Positions 1 through 11,294 of a stretch of DNA of 64,000 nt are shown here, piece by piece. Positions within the stretch are counted from its first letter, which is position 1. The number at the start of each line of letters is the position of its first letter. This DNA comes from Pilaira anomala (lineage: Eukaryota > Mucoromycota > Mucoromycetes > Mucorales > Mucoraceae), in NCBI GenBank assembly GCA_025716855.1, contig JAIXMQ010000034.1:124001-188000 (forward strand), written 5' to 3'. Under the pieces are notes generated by a model, which had not been told where the DNA came from, did no database searches, and saw only the letters and a list, made by a program, of their open reading frames with translations. The translations under genes were made by a program, and so were the position numbers.

Positions 1-513
1 TCTATAGATACACTTGAATCTTCTGTACAACAATTAGATTATTTAAAGCAAGGCTCTGAATTTTGGTCCGGTTTTGACAGTTATCAAGCTCAGGTCGTAT
101 TAGAATCCGCTATTTATTTATTAAATATTATAGATTCTGTTACTATAGCAACAACAACAACAACAACAACAACAACAAAAGAACTTGATTTAAATCAATT
201 ATGGCAAAAGACATTTAAACTTGCTTGCTTTGAATATGGTGATCGAGAAAAATATGGTGATACTAAATGGAACAAAAATACACTTCAAATTAGTTATCAA
301 TGTGATTTATGTCAAACAACTCAAACAGGTTGGCCAACCATCATCAACACAACTGAATTAGCTTGTGATATTTGTTCACCTACCATCATTGAACCTAAAA
401 AAATCATAAAACCTTTACCAACCATACCATCTCAAAGTAAAATGAAGAAACTCTTTTCATCTCTATTTCATCATCATTATCATCATCATACCACCAAAAT
501 CAACCCAATGTAA
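1..513 (+). CDS. C-terminal part of an unidentified protein with a paired-CxxC motif (5' partial)
   Basis: An open frame runs from the first base of the window to TAA at 511-513, giving the last 170 residues of a protein that starts upstream. A helical stretch (residues ~1-50) is followed by a run of nine threonines encoded by ACA repeats. Two CxxC pairs (CDLC and CDIC, residues ~102-105 and ~123-126) look like a small zinc ribbon. The tail is rich in lysine, serine and histidine. I do not recognise the family. The coding reading is well supported by length and composition, but the function is unknown. Confidence 0.6.
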   Translation, partial: SIDTLESSVQQLDYLKQGSEFWSGFDSYQAQVVLESAIYLLNIIDSVTIATTTTTTTTTKELDLNQLWQKTFKLACFEYGDREKYGDTKWNKNTLQISYQCDLCQTTQTGWPTIINTTELACDICSPTIIEPKKIIKPLPTIPSQSKMKKLFSSLFHHHYHHHTTKINPM

Positions 514-629
514 AATAAAACAAAGACGTCACTTTTTTATTTATTTATTTATTTAAACAAAAACGCTTTTTTTTTTTTTTTTTTTTCGGTCTTCTTTTTT
601 CTTCTTTACTCACAAAAAAAAAAAAAACT

Positions 630-2032
630 ATGAAGATATTGTCAAGTGCTATTATCGCGACTTTTGTGTCTAGCGTTTTCGGTAATAAACCTTAGTTTAG
701 TTATCATACCAATATAGTATTAATAAACTCTTATCTATAGCTCGTTCCGCTGTTTATATGTCGCAAGGTGAAGCGCAACAAGTTGAAAACACACCTGAAG
801 TCTCGATGGATGCTTTCGCCATGTACTATTCACACATGATGGATACCAGTGCTGACCATCCTCCTCTCAAGTTACAAGATGGACAATTCATGAACTCCTT
901 TTTACCCACCTCTAACGACTTATTTACAAAGAAAGTAAAGTCCAACGTCATGGTAGTTGTTTCTGGTGTTCAAACACCTGAAGGTACCTTTTTTTTTTTA
1001 CTTTATTTCTTTACTTTAAAAAAAACCCCCCAAAAACTAATACTTTTTTTCTTGTAAATGTACAGATATCCTTTCTGATACATCCCTTTTTGTTTCAGAT
1101 GATGAATCTAAAGATTATGTCACTTTAGCTCAATCTTCTTTAAAGCATAAAGAAGATTATATCATGTATAAAGATGGAAAGGTAAGATATACATACATAC
1201 TGAAACAAAATATATGAAACGCGTTTTTATTTACATACAACTGTTGTTGTTCTTTTTCTTTTCCTTTTTTTTTTAGACGGAGATTAGACAAGGTACCGAC
1301 TTACAGTCTATTACTTCTTCTCCTTCAACTGAAGAAGCATTTGATCTCTTCAAGAGTGATTTTAGAGAGTTAGATGTCAACGTTTTTGATGAAACAAAGG
1401 AAGCAGATCAACAATTTGTTATTCAAGTTGAACAAGTTATTCAACTTATGAGTCGTACTTCCGAAATGAAATTAATCGAGTTCACTAGTTTAGAGGTAAA
1501 AAAAAAAAAAAAAAAAAAAAGTAGCAGTGATTTAGAAAAGAGAGTATTTATCCCTTTTTTTTTTTTTAAGACTCTTAGTAAGGCATATGGTATTGATTCT
1601 AATCAATACAAGACAGCTACACTCGTATTAAAGAGTCTTTTTGAAAATTCTATTATACCAAGCATTGAAGGATTCTCTACATTTATTTTGACACCAGTAA
1701 TGAAACAAAACAAGCGTCGCGCCATCTCTCCACTTGCTCAAGAAGTTTGTTTCCAATCACTTGCAGACTGTAATAATGCTACAAATCATTGCAGCGGTAA
1801 TGGTCAATGCGGTCAAGTTAAGGAGTCTTGTTTCAGCTGTCAATGCAAATCAACTCAATTTTTAGGTGATTCATGTCAATATATTAATTCTGTTGCAGAT
1901 TTCCAATTGTTATTCTGGACTGGTGTTCTTTTAATTGTTATTACTGCTAGTGTTGTTGTTTGTGTTTATCAAAGTGGTAATATGGTGGATGGTGGTATCA
2001 TCATGGCTCAATCTCTTCCTAAACAAGATTAA
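630..2032 (+). CDS. Vps3844-domain (DUF3844) type I membrane protein
   Basis: Five exons (630-681, 741-983, 1066-1181, 1277-1495, 1571-2032) join in frame to 363 codons plus stop. Residues 1-18 form a signal peptide (MKILSSAIIATFVSSVF). The lumenal part is poorly conserved. The C-terminal third has a six-cysteine module (CFQSLADC, CSGNGQC, CFSCQC, C) followed by one membrane segment (FWTGVLLIVITASVVVCVY) and a short cytosolic tail. This cysteine module plus transmembrane layout is that of the fungal Vps3844/DUF3844 C-terminal domain, found in endomembrane proteins linked to vacuolar sorting. The start is the only ATG that supplies a signal peptide. The last intron ends in T-run-AAG. The domain call is fairly sure; its precise role is not known to me. 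Confidence 0.75.
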
Positions 2033-2365
2033 ATCTTTTTTTTTTTTTTTTTTTTTTTTTTTGTATGTGTGTGTAATTATTTTTTATTTTGATTTTTTTT
2101 TTAAAAAAGGCATAAATAAAAAAAAAAAATAAGGGATAAGAAAAAAAAATGGGAATGAAAGGAGTGCTTTGAATGAAAAATTAAAAGGGGATATTTCTTT
2201 AAAGGATAATGGATAATCCTTTACTTGTTGAATGCTAGTTTTAATGAATGACGTTATGTAAAAAATTATGATTTGTATATGTATATGAAGAAGAAAAAAG
2301 AAAAAAAAAAAAAATAAGGCATAAAAAAAGTTTTTTTTTTTTTTGTTGCTTTGTTGGGTAATGAT

Positions 2366-2884
2366 TTAATGAATACGGTCTGCATAAGAATATGGTATTG
2401 GTAATCTTGTTGGTAAAGGTGCAACCAAAACTGGGTTACTATGGTAATATGAGTGACGTTCTTTTGAAGGTGAAGGTAACCAAACATTGGGTGGAGTGAT
2501 AGGTGGAGATCGCATGTCCGGCATCGATCTTTTACGGGATTTACGGATACCTTGCAATGTACGGTATCGATTAAAACAAGTAGCACGTTTTCGGTGTGGC
2601 AATTGACCTGAGATTTGACCCCACGTTAATCCTCTGGCTACACCTTCACAAATAATCGCATCTTCTACATTGGAAAAACGACTTCGAGGTTTACCGTTAT
2701 TACTTAATCTTCTCGTATTATTGCAATATTCACTTTGTTCTTGTTGAGGTGAGAGAGGAGGAGAAGATAATTGACTAATGACAGTCGGATTAAGCATATC
2801 AGCGACTATAATTATATATATAAAAAAAAAAAACTTGTTAGTATTTTATTATTCTTTTTTTATTATTATATGCTTACTCTTCAT
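2366..2884 (-). CDS. Small SANT/Myb-like DNA-binding protein
   Basis: Complement of 2878-2884 and 2366-2805, giving 148 residues. The central segment (residues ~42-92) carries a Myb/SANT-like helix-turn-helix: FSNVEDAIICEGVARGLTW, then GQISGQLPHRKRATCFNRY, with spaced aromatic and basic residues. The flanks are Ser/Pro-rich and disordered. The open frame alone begins with an internal Met. A 7-nt upstream exon (ATGAAGA) followed by GTAAGC and an acceptor at 2806-2807 adds MKIAD in frame and is the better start. It is probably a nuclear, sequence-specific DNA-binding protein; the target is unknown. The long 5' region (2885-3938) is presumably its promoter. Confidence 0.7.
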
Positions 2885-3257
2885 TGTAAAAATAAAATAA
2901 AATAAGTGTTGTAAAAAGAGTTATAAAAAAGTTAAAGTAGTTAAAATAAAAAATAAAAAATAAAAGGTGTGGAACGATTTGTATTTATACCTTTTTTTCT
3001 AGCGGTGTTTTGTTAAGGGACAACTGCATTTAGGTTAAATATGTTATAACCAAGTTTAGGTAATTTGACAGCATCCATTTGGAAAACGGACAAGAAATAA
3101 ATAAAACCCTAATTTTATTTCCCCCTTTGGTAATGTAAGGGCAAAGGACATAAATCAAATTTTCCTTTAATTTGTCTCTTTTGTCGTTGTGTGATTGTGC
3201 GTGCGTGCGTGCGTTTTGTGCGCGTGCTTAGTGTACGCCTGTGTGCTTAGTGTACAC

Positions 3258-3296
<39 letters not shown>

Positions 3297-3340
3297 GAAC
3301 AAAGGAATGTATAATTGAAAAAACTCTTTTATCCCGTCTA

Positions 3341-3371
<31 letters not shown>

Positions 3372-3563
3372 TCCCATCATTCTTTAAAAGTAATATGATG
3401 ATATATAATAATTATATATAACAATTTATATAAATAACAAACAAGATGACTTCACTTTATATATATAAAACAAATAGTTACAAAACAAAATAGTAAAACA
3501 AAAAAAATTTATTAATAAAAAAAAAGGATATTGTCCGTGACACTATGCAGAATAACACAAATG

Positions 3564-3598
<35 letters not shown>

Positions 3599-3804
3599 GC
3601 ATATACAAGATGTCTTTTTTTTTTTACAAGTGTATTGTATTAGGCTTGAAAAATATATATATCAAATATATAAAAAAAGAAAATAAAGAGTCTTAAATCT
3701 CTTCACCCCTCTAGGAGTCTCGATTAAAGGGTCTTGAAAATGTAATAACACTGTTACAAAACTTTATATGCATAATTTTAATATAATCAAATTACACACA
3801 AATA

Positions 3805-3838
<34 letters not shown>

Positions 3839-3938
3839 AAATAAAAAAATAAGTACATAAAAAAAATACAGAATTGTGAAAAAGTAAAATAGTTAATAGT
3901 TATAATAATAATAAAATAATAATCTAGTTGTTATTATT
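2885..3938. other. Intergenic region with homopolymer tracts and a (TG)n microsatellite
   Basis: No coding exon is supportable here. It holds a CGTG/TGTG-rich segment ending in a pure (TG)n run at about 3258-3292. There are long T-runs (about 3345-3370) and long A-runs (about 3565-3596 and 3807-3836). It separates the start of the SANT/Myb gene from the end of the TPR gene on the same strand, so it probably contains the Myb promoter and the TPR gene's 3' end. Confidence 0.6.
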
Positions 3939-5174
3939 TTATTCTTCCATGGCGTCTTCATCGTCTGATTCAATCTCAAAGTTTTCATCGATTTCTTCTT
4001 CAGGCTCTTCTACAGAAGCGGGTACAATTTGATTGATAGTGGCAATAAGTTCATTTGAGTGTTCAAACATGGCATCATCATCTGATCCAACCAAATTATA
4101 CAACTATTGTATATTTAAAAAATTATATAATTAAAAAATAAATAAATAAATATAAGCGATTAAAATCTCCTTTAAAGTAATATATATAAAAAAAAAAAAA
4201 TCATTTACCTTGACAGCTGTTTCTAAGCAATCCCTTGCGTCTGCCCATAATGAAAACTTTTCTTCTTGTGTTCTCTCTTCATCATCACCTAAACAATAAT
4301 AAGTCCAACCATAAAGATACCATAAATCTACTACTTCATCATTTTCCTTTTGCAAGTTTTCTAAAACAGTAAATGCATGTTCAAACATGCCTAATTCTAA
4401 AAGTAACTTGACAAGCGATAATCTAGTGTCATAAATGGGTATCGATGCATCGCCAATTTCTTTATGAATCCATAATTCCATACTCTTATTTAATACGGCG
4501 GCTGCTTCTTCATTACGTTGTTGACTTAATCTAACAGATGCTAATAATTGATATACTTCAGGGTGATTTGGATCTACTTGTTGTGCTTGTTGTAAAAATT
4601 CTTCACATTTTTGTTCTGCTTCGGGTTCAAAACTATAAGAAGTTTATTTTAGTAAACAGTTGTTCATATTATACTTTTTTTTTTAAAAACTACTACTTTA
4701 CCAGCAATCTGTCAAATAAATTTCGGTCATAGAACACAAGGCACTTGAAATTTTAGAAGCAAGAATTTTGGCTTCTTCTGAATCTGCTGGTAACTTATTT
4801 CTTTCCTTTACCATCAAATCAACACCCTTTTGAAAGTTATTGATAGCTTCTTTCTCTACTGATAATTGTCCCAAGTACATGTATTTACTATAACTAGCTT
4901 CAGGTTCGAGTTGAATAGACTCTAATAAATGCTATCGTCTGATATTAATATCTTTTTTCTCTTATAACTCTCTTTCTATTACTATTATTATTACCTTTCT
5001 AGCCAAGTCAAACTTTTCAAGTTCTAATTCAACTTGACCTGTAATCTCTAATATTTCGGCATTATGAGGCTCAAGTTCTAAGGCCTTTTGACAGAACGCA
5101 TAAGCTGCAGGATATTGAAGTGAATCGATATTCTCCAAGATTCTTGGCTTTAAATCAGCTACTGTATATGACAT
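3939..5174 (-). CDS. ACL4: TPR protein, Acl4-like dedicated chaperone of ribosomal protein uL4
   Basis: Exons (complement) 4995-5174, 4702-4931, 4209-4632 and 3939-4103 join in frame to 332 residues. Several tetratricopeptide repeats are visible, for example YPAAYAFCQKALELEPHNAE at residues ~21-40 and DLWYLYGWTYYCLGDDEER further on. The C-terminus is strongly acidic (EEPEEEIDENFEIESDDEDA). Helical TPR solenoid plus acidic tail at about 330 residues is the layout of yeast Acl4 and its fungal relatives, which capture nascent Rpl4 and escort it to the nucleus. The start is the first ATG of exon 1, and all introns have GT-AG ends. The TPR fold is certain; the Acl4 assignment rests on architecture and length, and another small TPR protein is possible. 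Confidence 0.7.
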
Positions 5175-5564
5175 GGTTTATTCCAAGAAAGAAGATAATT
5201 TTTTTTTTTTTACGGTGAGGGGGACAAGACGGCATACAAAAATATTAGGGTTTGAGGTTAAACAGAAAAAAAAGTCCATATGAAAACAAGTCACGGATAC
5301 TGGAAAGCCACGCTGGTTCATTTTACACATCTGTTCTCAATCCTTATTAAAGGCGTTAAAGAAATTAGCCCAATTGCTCATTGTGATGAAGAAAGATTTC
5401 TTTGGAATTTCGGGGGGAGAACCTCCCGCAGGCACCCCCTTCTTTTTTTTTTCATCTGCATGCGTGTCATACATATGGCTCAATAATTCATCATTTTTTT
5501 TATGAAATCTATCTAAAAATTATATACAAAGAAGTTGCTACCCTTTTTGTTACTTACAGAAAAC

Positions 5565-5596
<32 letters not shown>

Positions 5597-6482
5597 TGTA
5601 CTCTATACATAAAAAGAATTACTTATTTCAAAAAAAAACATCAAATTTCAAGCATTGCGTATAGTACGAAAAGATATAATAAGCTTCTTTTTTTAATTTT
5701 TGCCACTCTTAAGCAGTTTGGTTGTCCTTTTGTTTTCAATTACTGTCTTCGTTGCTTTCATATCAGCCAATTGCACTATCTTATCTTGTTTATACTCTGT
5801 ATTTTCTACTTTACTCTTTTTGATATTTTTTGTCTTTTATGTTTGTTTTATCTTGATGGTTAGTTTGGAAAATCATTTAAATTTATTCAGGTACACATAT
5901 AACAGGAATGTACTTTACGGTTTTAAAGATATAATAGGAAAAGTTTATAATGTTTATGATTTTATGTATGTAAAAAAAAAAAAAAAAATAGGAGTACAGA
6001 TGTAATTCACGTCTTTGGTGATACATACTTATCATCGTTTGAGTTATATCAGTATATATATATATATAGCTCAATAATTTGTTTTTCAACTGGTTAGTTA
6101 AAAAGAATAAAATTAAATGTCTATTTTTGTTTTATATACCAAAAATAATAAGATTCTAGACTTAAATACTAGCAAACTGATAGCTACATATGGAATTATA
6201 ACTACATAGTCATGTAGAAAGAGTATATTTTATGGAAATTTACATATGAACACTAACTAGTCATTATTATAGTACTAGTTATAGATTAGAAGAGGTTTAT
6301 TTTCTTTTTAAAAGCTCATCTATATAATACAAACCTATTATTTTTGAAAACCATTTTTCAAAACAAAAGACTAATATAGGTACACATTCAAAAAAAAAAA
6401 AATTTAAAAGACACTCTCACACAATAAAAACTACATAAGTATATGATGATGATGAAAAATGCAATGAAATGTTTATTATTTA
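5175..6482. other. Gene-free AT-rich stretch
   Basis: This region lies between the 5' end of the TPR gene and the 3' end of the Kre9-like gene, both on the minus strand. Open frames here consist of poly-K/poly-F translations of A/T runs and have no family resemblance. The first 250 bases next to the TPR start codon are less AT-rich (GGGGGAGAAC... near 5412) and may be promoter. I see no RNA gene or repeat family. Confidence 0.5.
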
Positions 6483-7300
6483 TTAAGCGGTCTTGGGAGA
6501 TTCAATCTTGAATTGAACAGAGTAAGATTCTTGTCTAAAATATATATAAAAAAATATAAGTAAAACTGGTGAGAATGATAGTAGCTTTAAAGTAACTTAC
6601 GATTTGCCATTGTTCTTGTAAGCGAACTTGAAAGCATAAATACCATCAGCGAGATCCTTGGGAACCGTCCAATCATAGTATCCTTTAAGTCCATCGCCTC
6701 TCATAGTATATTTGGTGTTTTGCATAGAGGATGCAGTCTTACCAGTAAGGAGATAAATTAAGAAGGGTCCATCAATACCATTAGCCCATTCTACACATAG
6801 ATAAAAGTCAGTAAATAAAGCATAATATGTATCAGTCTTAGATTTTAATATTTACCGATTTTGACCCTATTCATATAATGTAAATTAGTAATCTAGTTTT
6901 TCTTTTAACCTGTCAATTTTTCAACTTACATGTCGCCTTTAGCAAAGCTTGAATTTTCAGAAGGAGAAGTAATGAAGAATGGTGTATATCCTTCACCAAC
7001 AGGCTCTTGCTCAGGTTCCTGCTTCATGACAACCTTAGTGTCTTGTTCGGCAGAAGATTCCTGTTTCATGACAGCCTTAGTGTCTGGCTGTGTGACCATA
7101 GGACTAGCGATCTTGACAGCAGCTGAATCTGTTCCAGGACTAGCAACCTTGACAGCAGTTGAATCTGCTCCAGTACTAGCTTGTTGACTAACTACATTAG
7201 AAGCAGCAGTATGGCTCATATCTGTAGATCCAGGAATGGCAGCAGCAAGTACAGAGGCAATACTGGCAAGTGTAACGGTAAGGAAAAGACTGGTCTTCAT
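6483..7300 (-). CDS. Secreted Kre9/Knh1-like cell-wall protein with an 11-nt internal exon
   Basis: Complement of 6930-7300, 6856-6866 (11 nt), 6601-6790 and 6483-6534, giving 207 residues. Residues 1-20 form a signal peptide ending near AAAIPGS. A Ser/Thr/Val-rich linker contains two tandem near-repeats (STAVKVASPGTD / SAAVKIASP and TKAVMKQE / TKVVMKQE). Residues ~108-205 form a Kre9/Knh1 N-terminal-like beta-sandwich: FFITSPSENSSFAKGDMV, KIEWANG, WTVPKDLADGIYAFKFAY and SVQFKIES. Members are secreted, often GPI-anchored, proteins affecting beta-1,6-glucan and wall assembly. No clear GPI signal is seen at the C-terminus (KTA), so this one is probably soluble. The tiny exon encodes VKI plus flanking codon parts and is needed to keep the frame. 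Confidence 0.8.
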
Positions 7301-7535
7301 GATAATAAATGTTTAATGAAAAAGATAACAATAAAAATAAAAATAAAAATAAAAAATGATGAAAAAGTCTTTGTATTTATAGATGATTGTAAACTATCTC
7401 TCTTTTTTTTTTTTTTTTTCTCCTGCTATCACTCCTATTATGTATGTCTCGCTCTATATCGATCTCTTTTTTTTTTTTTATTATATATCTCTCTCTCTAT
7501 CTTTTTTAATAGTCGGTCTTTTTTCCCCTGCGTGT

Positions 7536-7745
7536 TTAGGTCTCCATGGGATTCGGTCTCCATTCAGTCTTTTCAGCCTTTTCAAAGTTACCAATCTTCT
7601 TCAAGTCTAATTGTGAAACAGCTTCAAAGTCAAACTCTTCAGGTATAATAACGAATTCTTGAGGTGGTTTGTCATGAATCCAAAGGTCAGCAAGTACAGG
7701 AATAGAGGACTTTTCCCAGTGAACGTAATTGAATACACTATCCAT
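7536..7745 (-). CDS. APC13: Apc13-like anaphase-promoting complex subunit (small ORF)
   Basis: A 69-residue protein starts MDSVFNYVHW. Its core LADLWIHDKPPQEFVIIPEE (residues ~19-38) matches the pattern of the APC13/Swm1 family: Leu-rich, Trp, acidic-Lys-x-Pro, then V-x-IP. A Trp lies near the C-terminus, as in animal homologues. Apc13 is a short, largely extended subunit that stabilises TPR subunits of the APC/C ubiquitin ligase. The in-frame Met at 7937 would add a low-complexity extension made from promoter sequence, so I prefer the ATG at 7743-7745. The call rests on this one short motif and needs a profile search. It lies just upstream of the Kre9-like gene on the same strand. Confidence 0.6.
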   Translation of the reverse strand: MDSVFNYVHWEKSSIPVLADLWIHDKPPQEFVIIPEEFDFEAVSQLDLKKIGNFEKAEKTEWRPNPMET

Positions 7746-8380
7746 AGAGAAAGGGTAATAAGATATGAAGAAGAGGGGGAAGAAAAGAGAGTTCATGCAG
7801 GGAGAACCAATTGTGGGGGGAGAACGTATCGTGACTGGGATTTCTTCCGCCTCTGCCAAAAACGCAACCCCTCGCCCCCCTTCCCTACTCCAGTAGTTCC
7901 ATCTCCGCTCAGTTTTTGCCCGGCAAAGAAGACTCAATATAATTTAATCCTTCAAGAAGGATAGTACACCCTCTTTTTCGTTATAGCCAAAGGTAATATA
8001 AATAACGAAAAGGCCATATTATGAGGATCATGTGATAGATGGATTGATGGATGGATGGATGTATTTTTTTTCTTTTGAAAAAAAAAATAGAATCAAAAAA
8101 ACCGTTACAAGAAACAAGTGTCATATCTCTTTTGGAGAAGAAAGGAAATGAAAAAAAAAAAAAATTGCTTCTAGTTACAACTTTGATTAAAGCAACAATT
8201 TTATTTGATTTTTTTACATGTTGGATTTCAATTACAAAAAATAAAACACGATGTACCAATGAATAGACTCAGTTACTTGTTGGAATATTAAAACAACAAT
8301 TCATCTATCACATGAACTTAATAAGGAGAAACGTGTTTTTTTAACATTTTTTTTTTCTTCTTCTTCGTTTTTAGCTACAA
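7746..8380. promoter_or_regulatory. Divergent promoter region between the Apc13-like gene and eL6
   Basis: The region separates two divergently transcribed genes. The part next to the Apc13-like start (about 7790-7920) is unusually GC-rich for this genome, with CCCCTCGCCCCCCTTCC-type runs. Next to the eL6 start is a long pyrimidine tract ending TTCTTCTTCTTCGTTTTTAG eight bases before the ATG. That resembles a 3' splice site and suggests a 5'-UTR intron, common in ribosomal protein genes; a matching donor was not established. Confidence 0.45.
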
Positions 8381-9313
8381 ATGTCGCACGCACCTAGAAA
8401 TAGCTTCATTGCTCCCGGCGTTACTCGCTTCTCTCGTTCTGCTGCCTACGCCAAGAAGGCTCAATACAAGCGTAAGCACACTACTGTTGCTGCTGCCCCC
8501 AAGGCTGCTGCCACTGACAAGACCGTTGAGGTTAAGGGTGGTAAGAACGGTGGTAAGCGTACTGTCCCTGCTCAAAAGGCTTCTCGCTTCTATGCCGCCG
8601 AGGATATTCCTCAACCCAAGGTTGGTCGCAAGACTGCCAAGAAGACTGCTCTTCGTTCTACCATCACTCCCGGTACCGTCGCCATTCTTTTAGCTGGTCG
8701 TTATAGCGGTAAGCGTGTTATTGTCTTGAAGCAACTCGATTCTGGTCTTCTCCTTGTCACCGGTCCCTTCAAGGTTAACGGTGTCCCCTTGAGACGTGTC
8801 AACCAAGCCTATGTTATCGCTACCTCCACCAAGGTCGATCTCTCTTCCGTTAAGGTAAAAAAAAAAAACAAAAAATCTATCGTTTATTAATTTACTAGAT
8901 ATACTCATATTTTTCTATTATAGATTGACGAGAAGTTCAACGATGCTTACTTCAAGAAGTCTGCCAAGACTGATAAGGCTTTCCTTGAGGGTCAAGAGGT
9001 AAATAGAGTATAGAAATTAGTGAATTGAGAAAAAAAAAAAGAGAGATGAAGAGACCGAGAAAAAAAAAGAGAAACGAGAGAAATTATGTGAATTTGGAGC
9101 GATAAAGAATGAATAAGATAGATATTAACATCTTCTTTTTTTTTTCAAATTTTGTAGAAGAAGGCTGCTTTCCCTGCTTCCAAGGCTGCTGACCAAAAGG
9201 TTGTCGATAAGGCTCTTCTCGAAGTTGTTGCCAAGACTCCTTTCCTCCGTCAATATCTTGTTTCTACTTTCGGTCTTAACAAGGGTCAATTCCCTCACAA
9301 CATGAAGTTCTAA
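8381..9313 (+). CDS. RPL6: 60S ribosomal protein eL6
   Basis: Exons 8381-8854, 8924-8998 and 9158-9313 give 234 residues. The lysine-rich N-terminus is followed by the eL6 core: [40 protein letters not shown] and [11 protein letters not shown] (residues ~95-155). The family's C-terminus is [10 protein letters not shown]...[20 protein letters not shown], ending MKF. It is a component of the large ribosomal subunit. Codon use differs sharply from the neighbours: C-ending codons such as GCC, ACC, GTC and AAG dominate, as expected for a very highly expressed gene. Introns are phase 0. A pyrimidine-AG immediately upstream hints at a 5'-UTR intron. Identification is secure. Confidence 0.97.
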
Positions 9314-11294
9314 ATTAACCTCTTAAATCCAAATTGTAATAAATGAGAAGTTTTTATCATGAAAATGCATAATAAAACAAATCAAAATATATATATATAT
9401 ATATCTATTCCATATTCAAATAATGCCTGTGTGTATATCTACAGTAAAGTTCTGTCATATATTTATGAGTTGAAAAACGGAGAGCCCTCTTTTGGTACAG
9501 AATGAAGGTCTCCTTGATTTAGTTATAAATTCCTTTCGTTAAAGAAATGTTTATTTATGAACAATTGAACACATAGAAAGGGCGTATATATGCCATTACA
9601 TAAACCGAAGTAGTTCAAGGGCTAGTAAGGAAATGGTATAGCTTTTATGACAAAGTTAACTCAATTATCCCTTGGAGAGTAATTAAAATATGAACGATTA
9701 TTTTTAATACCGCTAATGTGATCGACGCAACAGATTAATACCATTGTGTTCAAAGGCCGCCTATTATCCTTTCAAAATAAAGGGGGAAGAATTTTGAATA
9801 ATAGCGAGGAGGTTAGTGGCAAAAATAAAAAAAAATACAGCGTTAACTATAAATATAAGTATAGTATCCAGGAACAGTTTAGTCTTCATTAGTTTTTTCA
9901 TAACGAAACGAATTTCAGTCGACAGGTACATATACGATTATTATGACCCTATTTCTTATTCTCAAGAAAAAAAAATAGATAATATACTAAAAATAATCTT
10001 CTAAAAGTAACTGATAAAATAGAGTATTTATCCTTTTGTTCTAGAATTGTACTGTTATTGTTACCACGCGCGCGCATACCTTTTTCTTATTTGGCATACT
10101 TTTAGCTTTCTCTAGATATCTACCTTATTTTAAACAAGCCCATAATGATTTCTATATTTCTAAATCTATATTTTAACTAAATCATATGTGATATAACGTA
10201 TACCCTTATTATTGGGGTCCTTTTACATATTTAGTTATTTTTTTGACATGCATTGAATATATGCGTCGTCGTTAAATTGCTTGTAAAATATTTCAATTAA
10301 TTTAATCATCACTAACGTTACTTATTTCTTTTTCCCCTAGCCGTATGTAGCCTTTTTTTTTTTTGTTCTGTGATCAACCCAATTTGTTTTAACAAAAAGT
10401 TAAATTTACTTTTCACTTGCTCTTCGGCCAAGTATTATACTATGTAGTATATAAACAAAAAAGTTTTGAGAGTTGTTATCTTTATTGTGTATATAGTTAT
10501 AAACAAGCTTTACACAAGAATAAGTGTGGTGATCTACAAAACTAGTTGGCGATATTAAGATATAATAATATTACTGATTTTTTTGATTTTTTTGATTTTT
10601 TTTTTTGGGGGGGGGGGAGGGAATACTTCATAAACACATGATCAAGTTATATGATCAATTATAAAAACTAAACTATATGTGACAGAAAATAATGAAATTC
10701 TCCATCTTTGTATGAAAACTTGAGCCCTTACAAGTATACTTACACTGCTTATTTTTATCTTATTTTTGACATCTCTTGCTTTTTGCATATATTCATAAAT
10801 AGAATGACCTAAAAAAAAAGGGAAATTACTGCAACTTTTACTTTTGAATTGATTCTGTATATATATTCTGTATTAAGTACATATTTACTTTTTTTTTTAA
10901 AAAAAACAGTGTATATCTGCAACTAGGTCCATGTTCTCTTGAGTCACATAAAAGATATAACCTTCCCTCTACATTTTTTTTCATTATAATAAACTGATTA
11001 TTTGATTAATAAACAAGATTAATAAATTTACATTTTAGACAGCTTTAACTTCGTTCTTTTGCCTTTTCTACGATAAACAGACTGAAAAATGCTAATAAAT
11101 ATATCGACATTACTATTCATTTAATCATTGCCAGGTTTATGCAGTAAAAGTTGAGGAGTTCATAAAAAAGACAGATGATATCATCGTAGCGTGTGTGTAA
11201 CCAAACAAAGAGGCTATTTTCTAAATTCAACAATAAAGTAGTTAGGCGTGATTTGCTTTTCTATTTTTTCTTTTTCTCCTTTTTTATAACCAAA
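9314..11294. other. Gene-free AT-rich stretch between eL6 and the GDSL esterase gene
   Basis: No exon or RNA gene could be supported. A short alternating (CG) element occurs near 10064 (ACGCGCGCGCAT). A G-run (GGGGGGGGGGGAGGG) lies at about 10606-10620. The right-hand end presumably carries the promoter of the esterase gene. Confidence 0.5.

Noticed and set aside
8999..9157. Possible intron-encoded C/D snoRNA in the eL6 gene
   Set aside because: No proper C box (RUGAUGA) and D box (CUGA) pair with a terminal stem was found in the intron.
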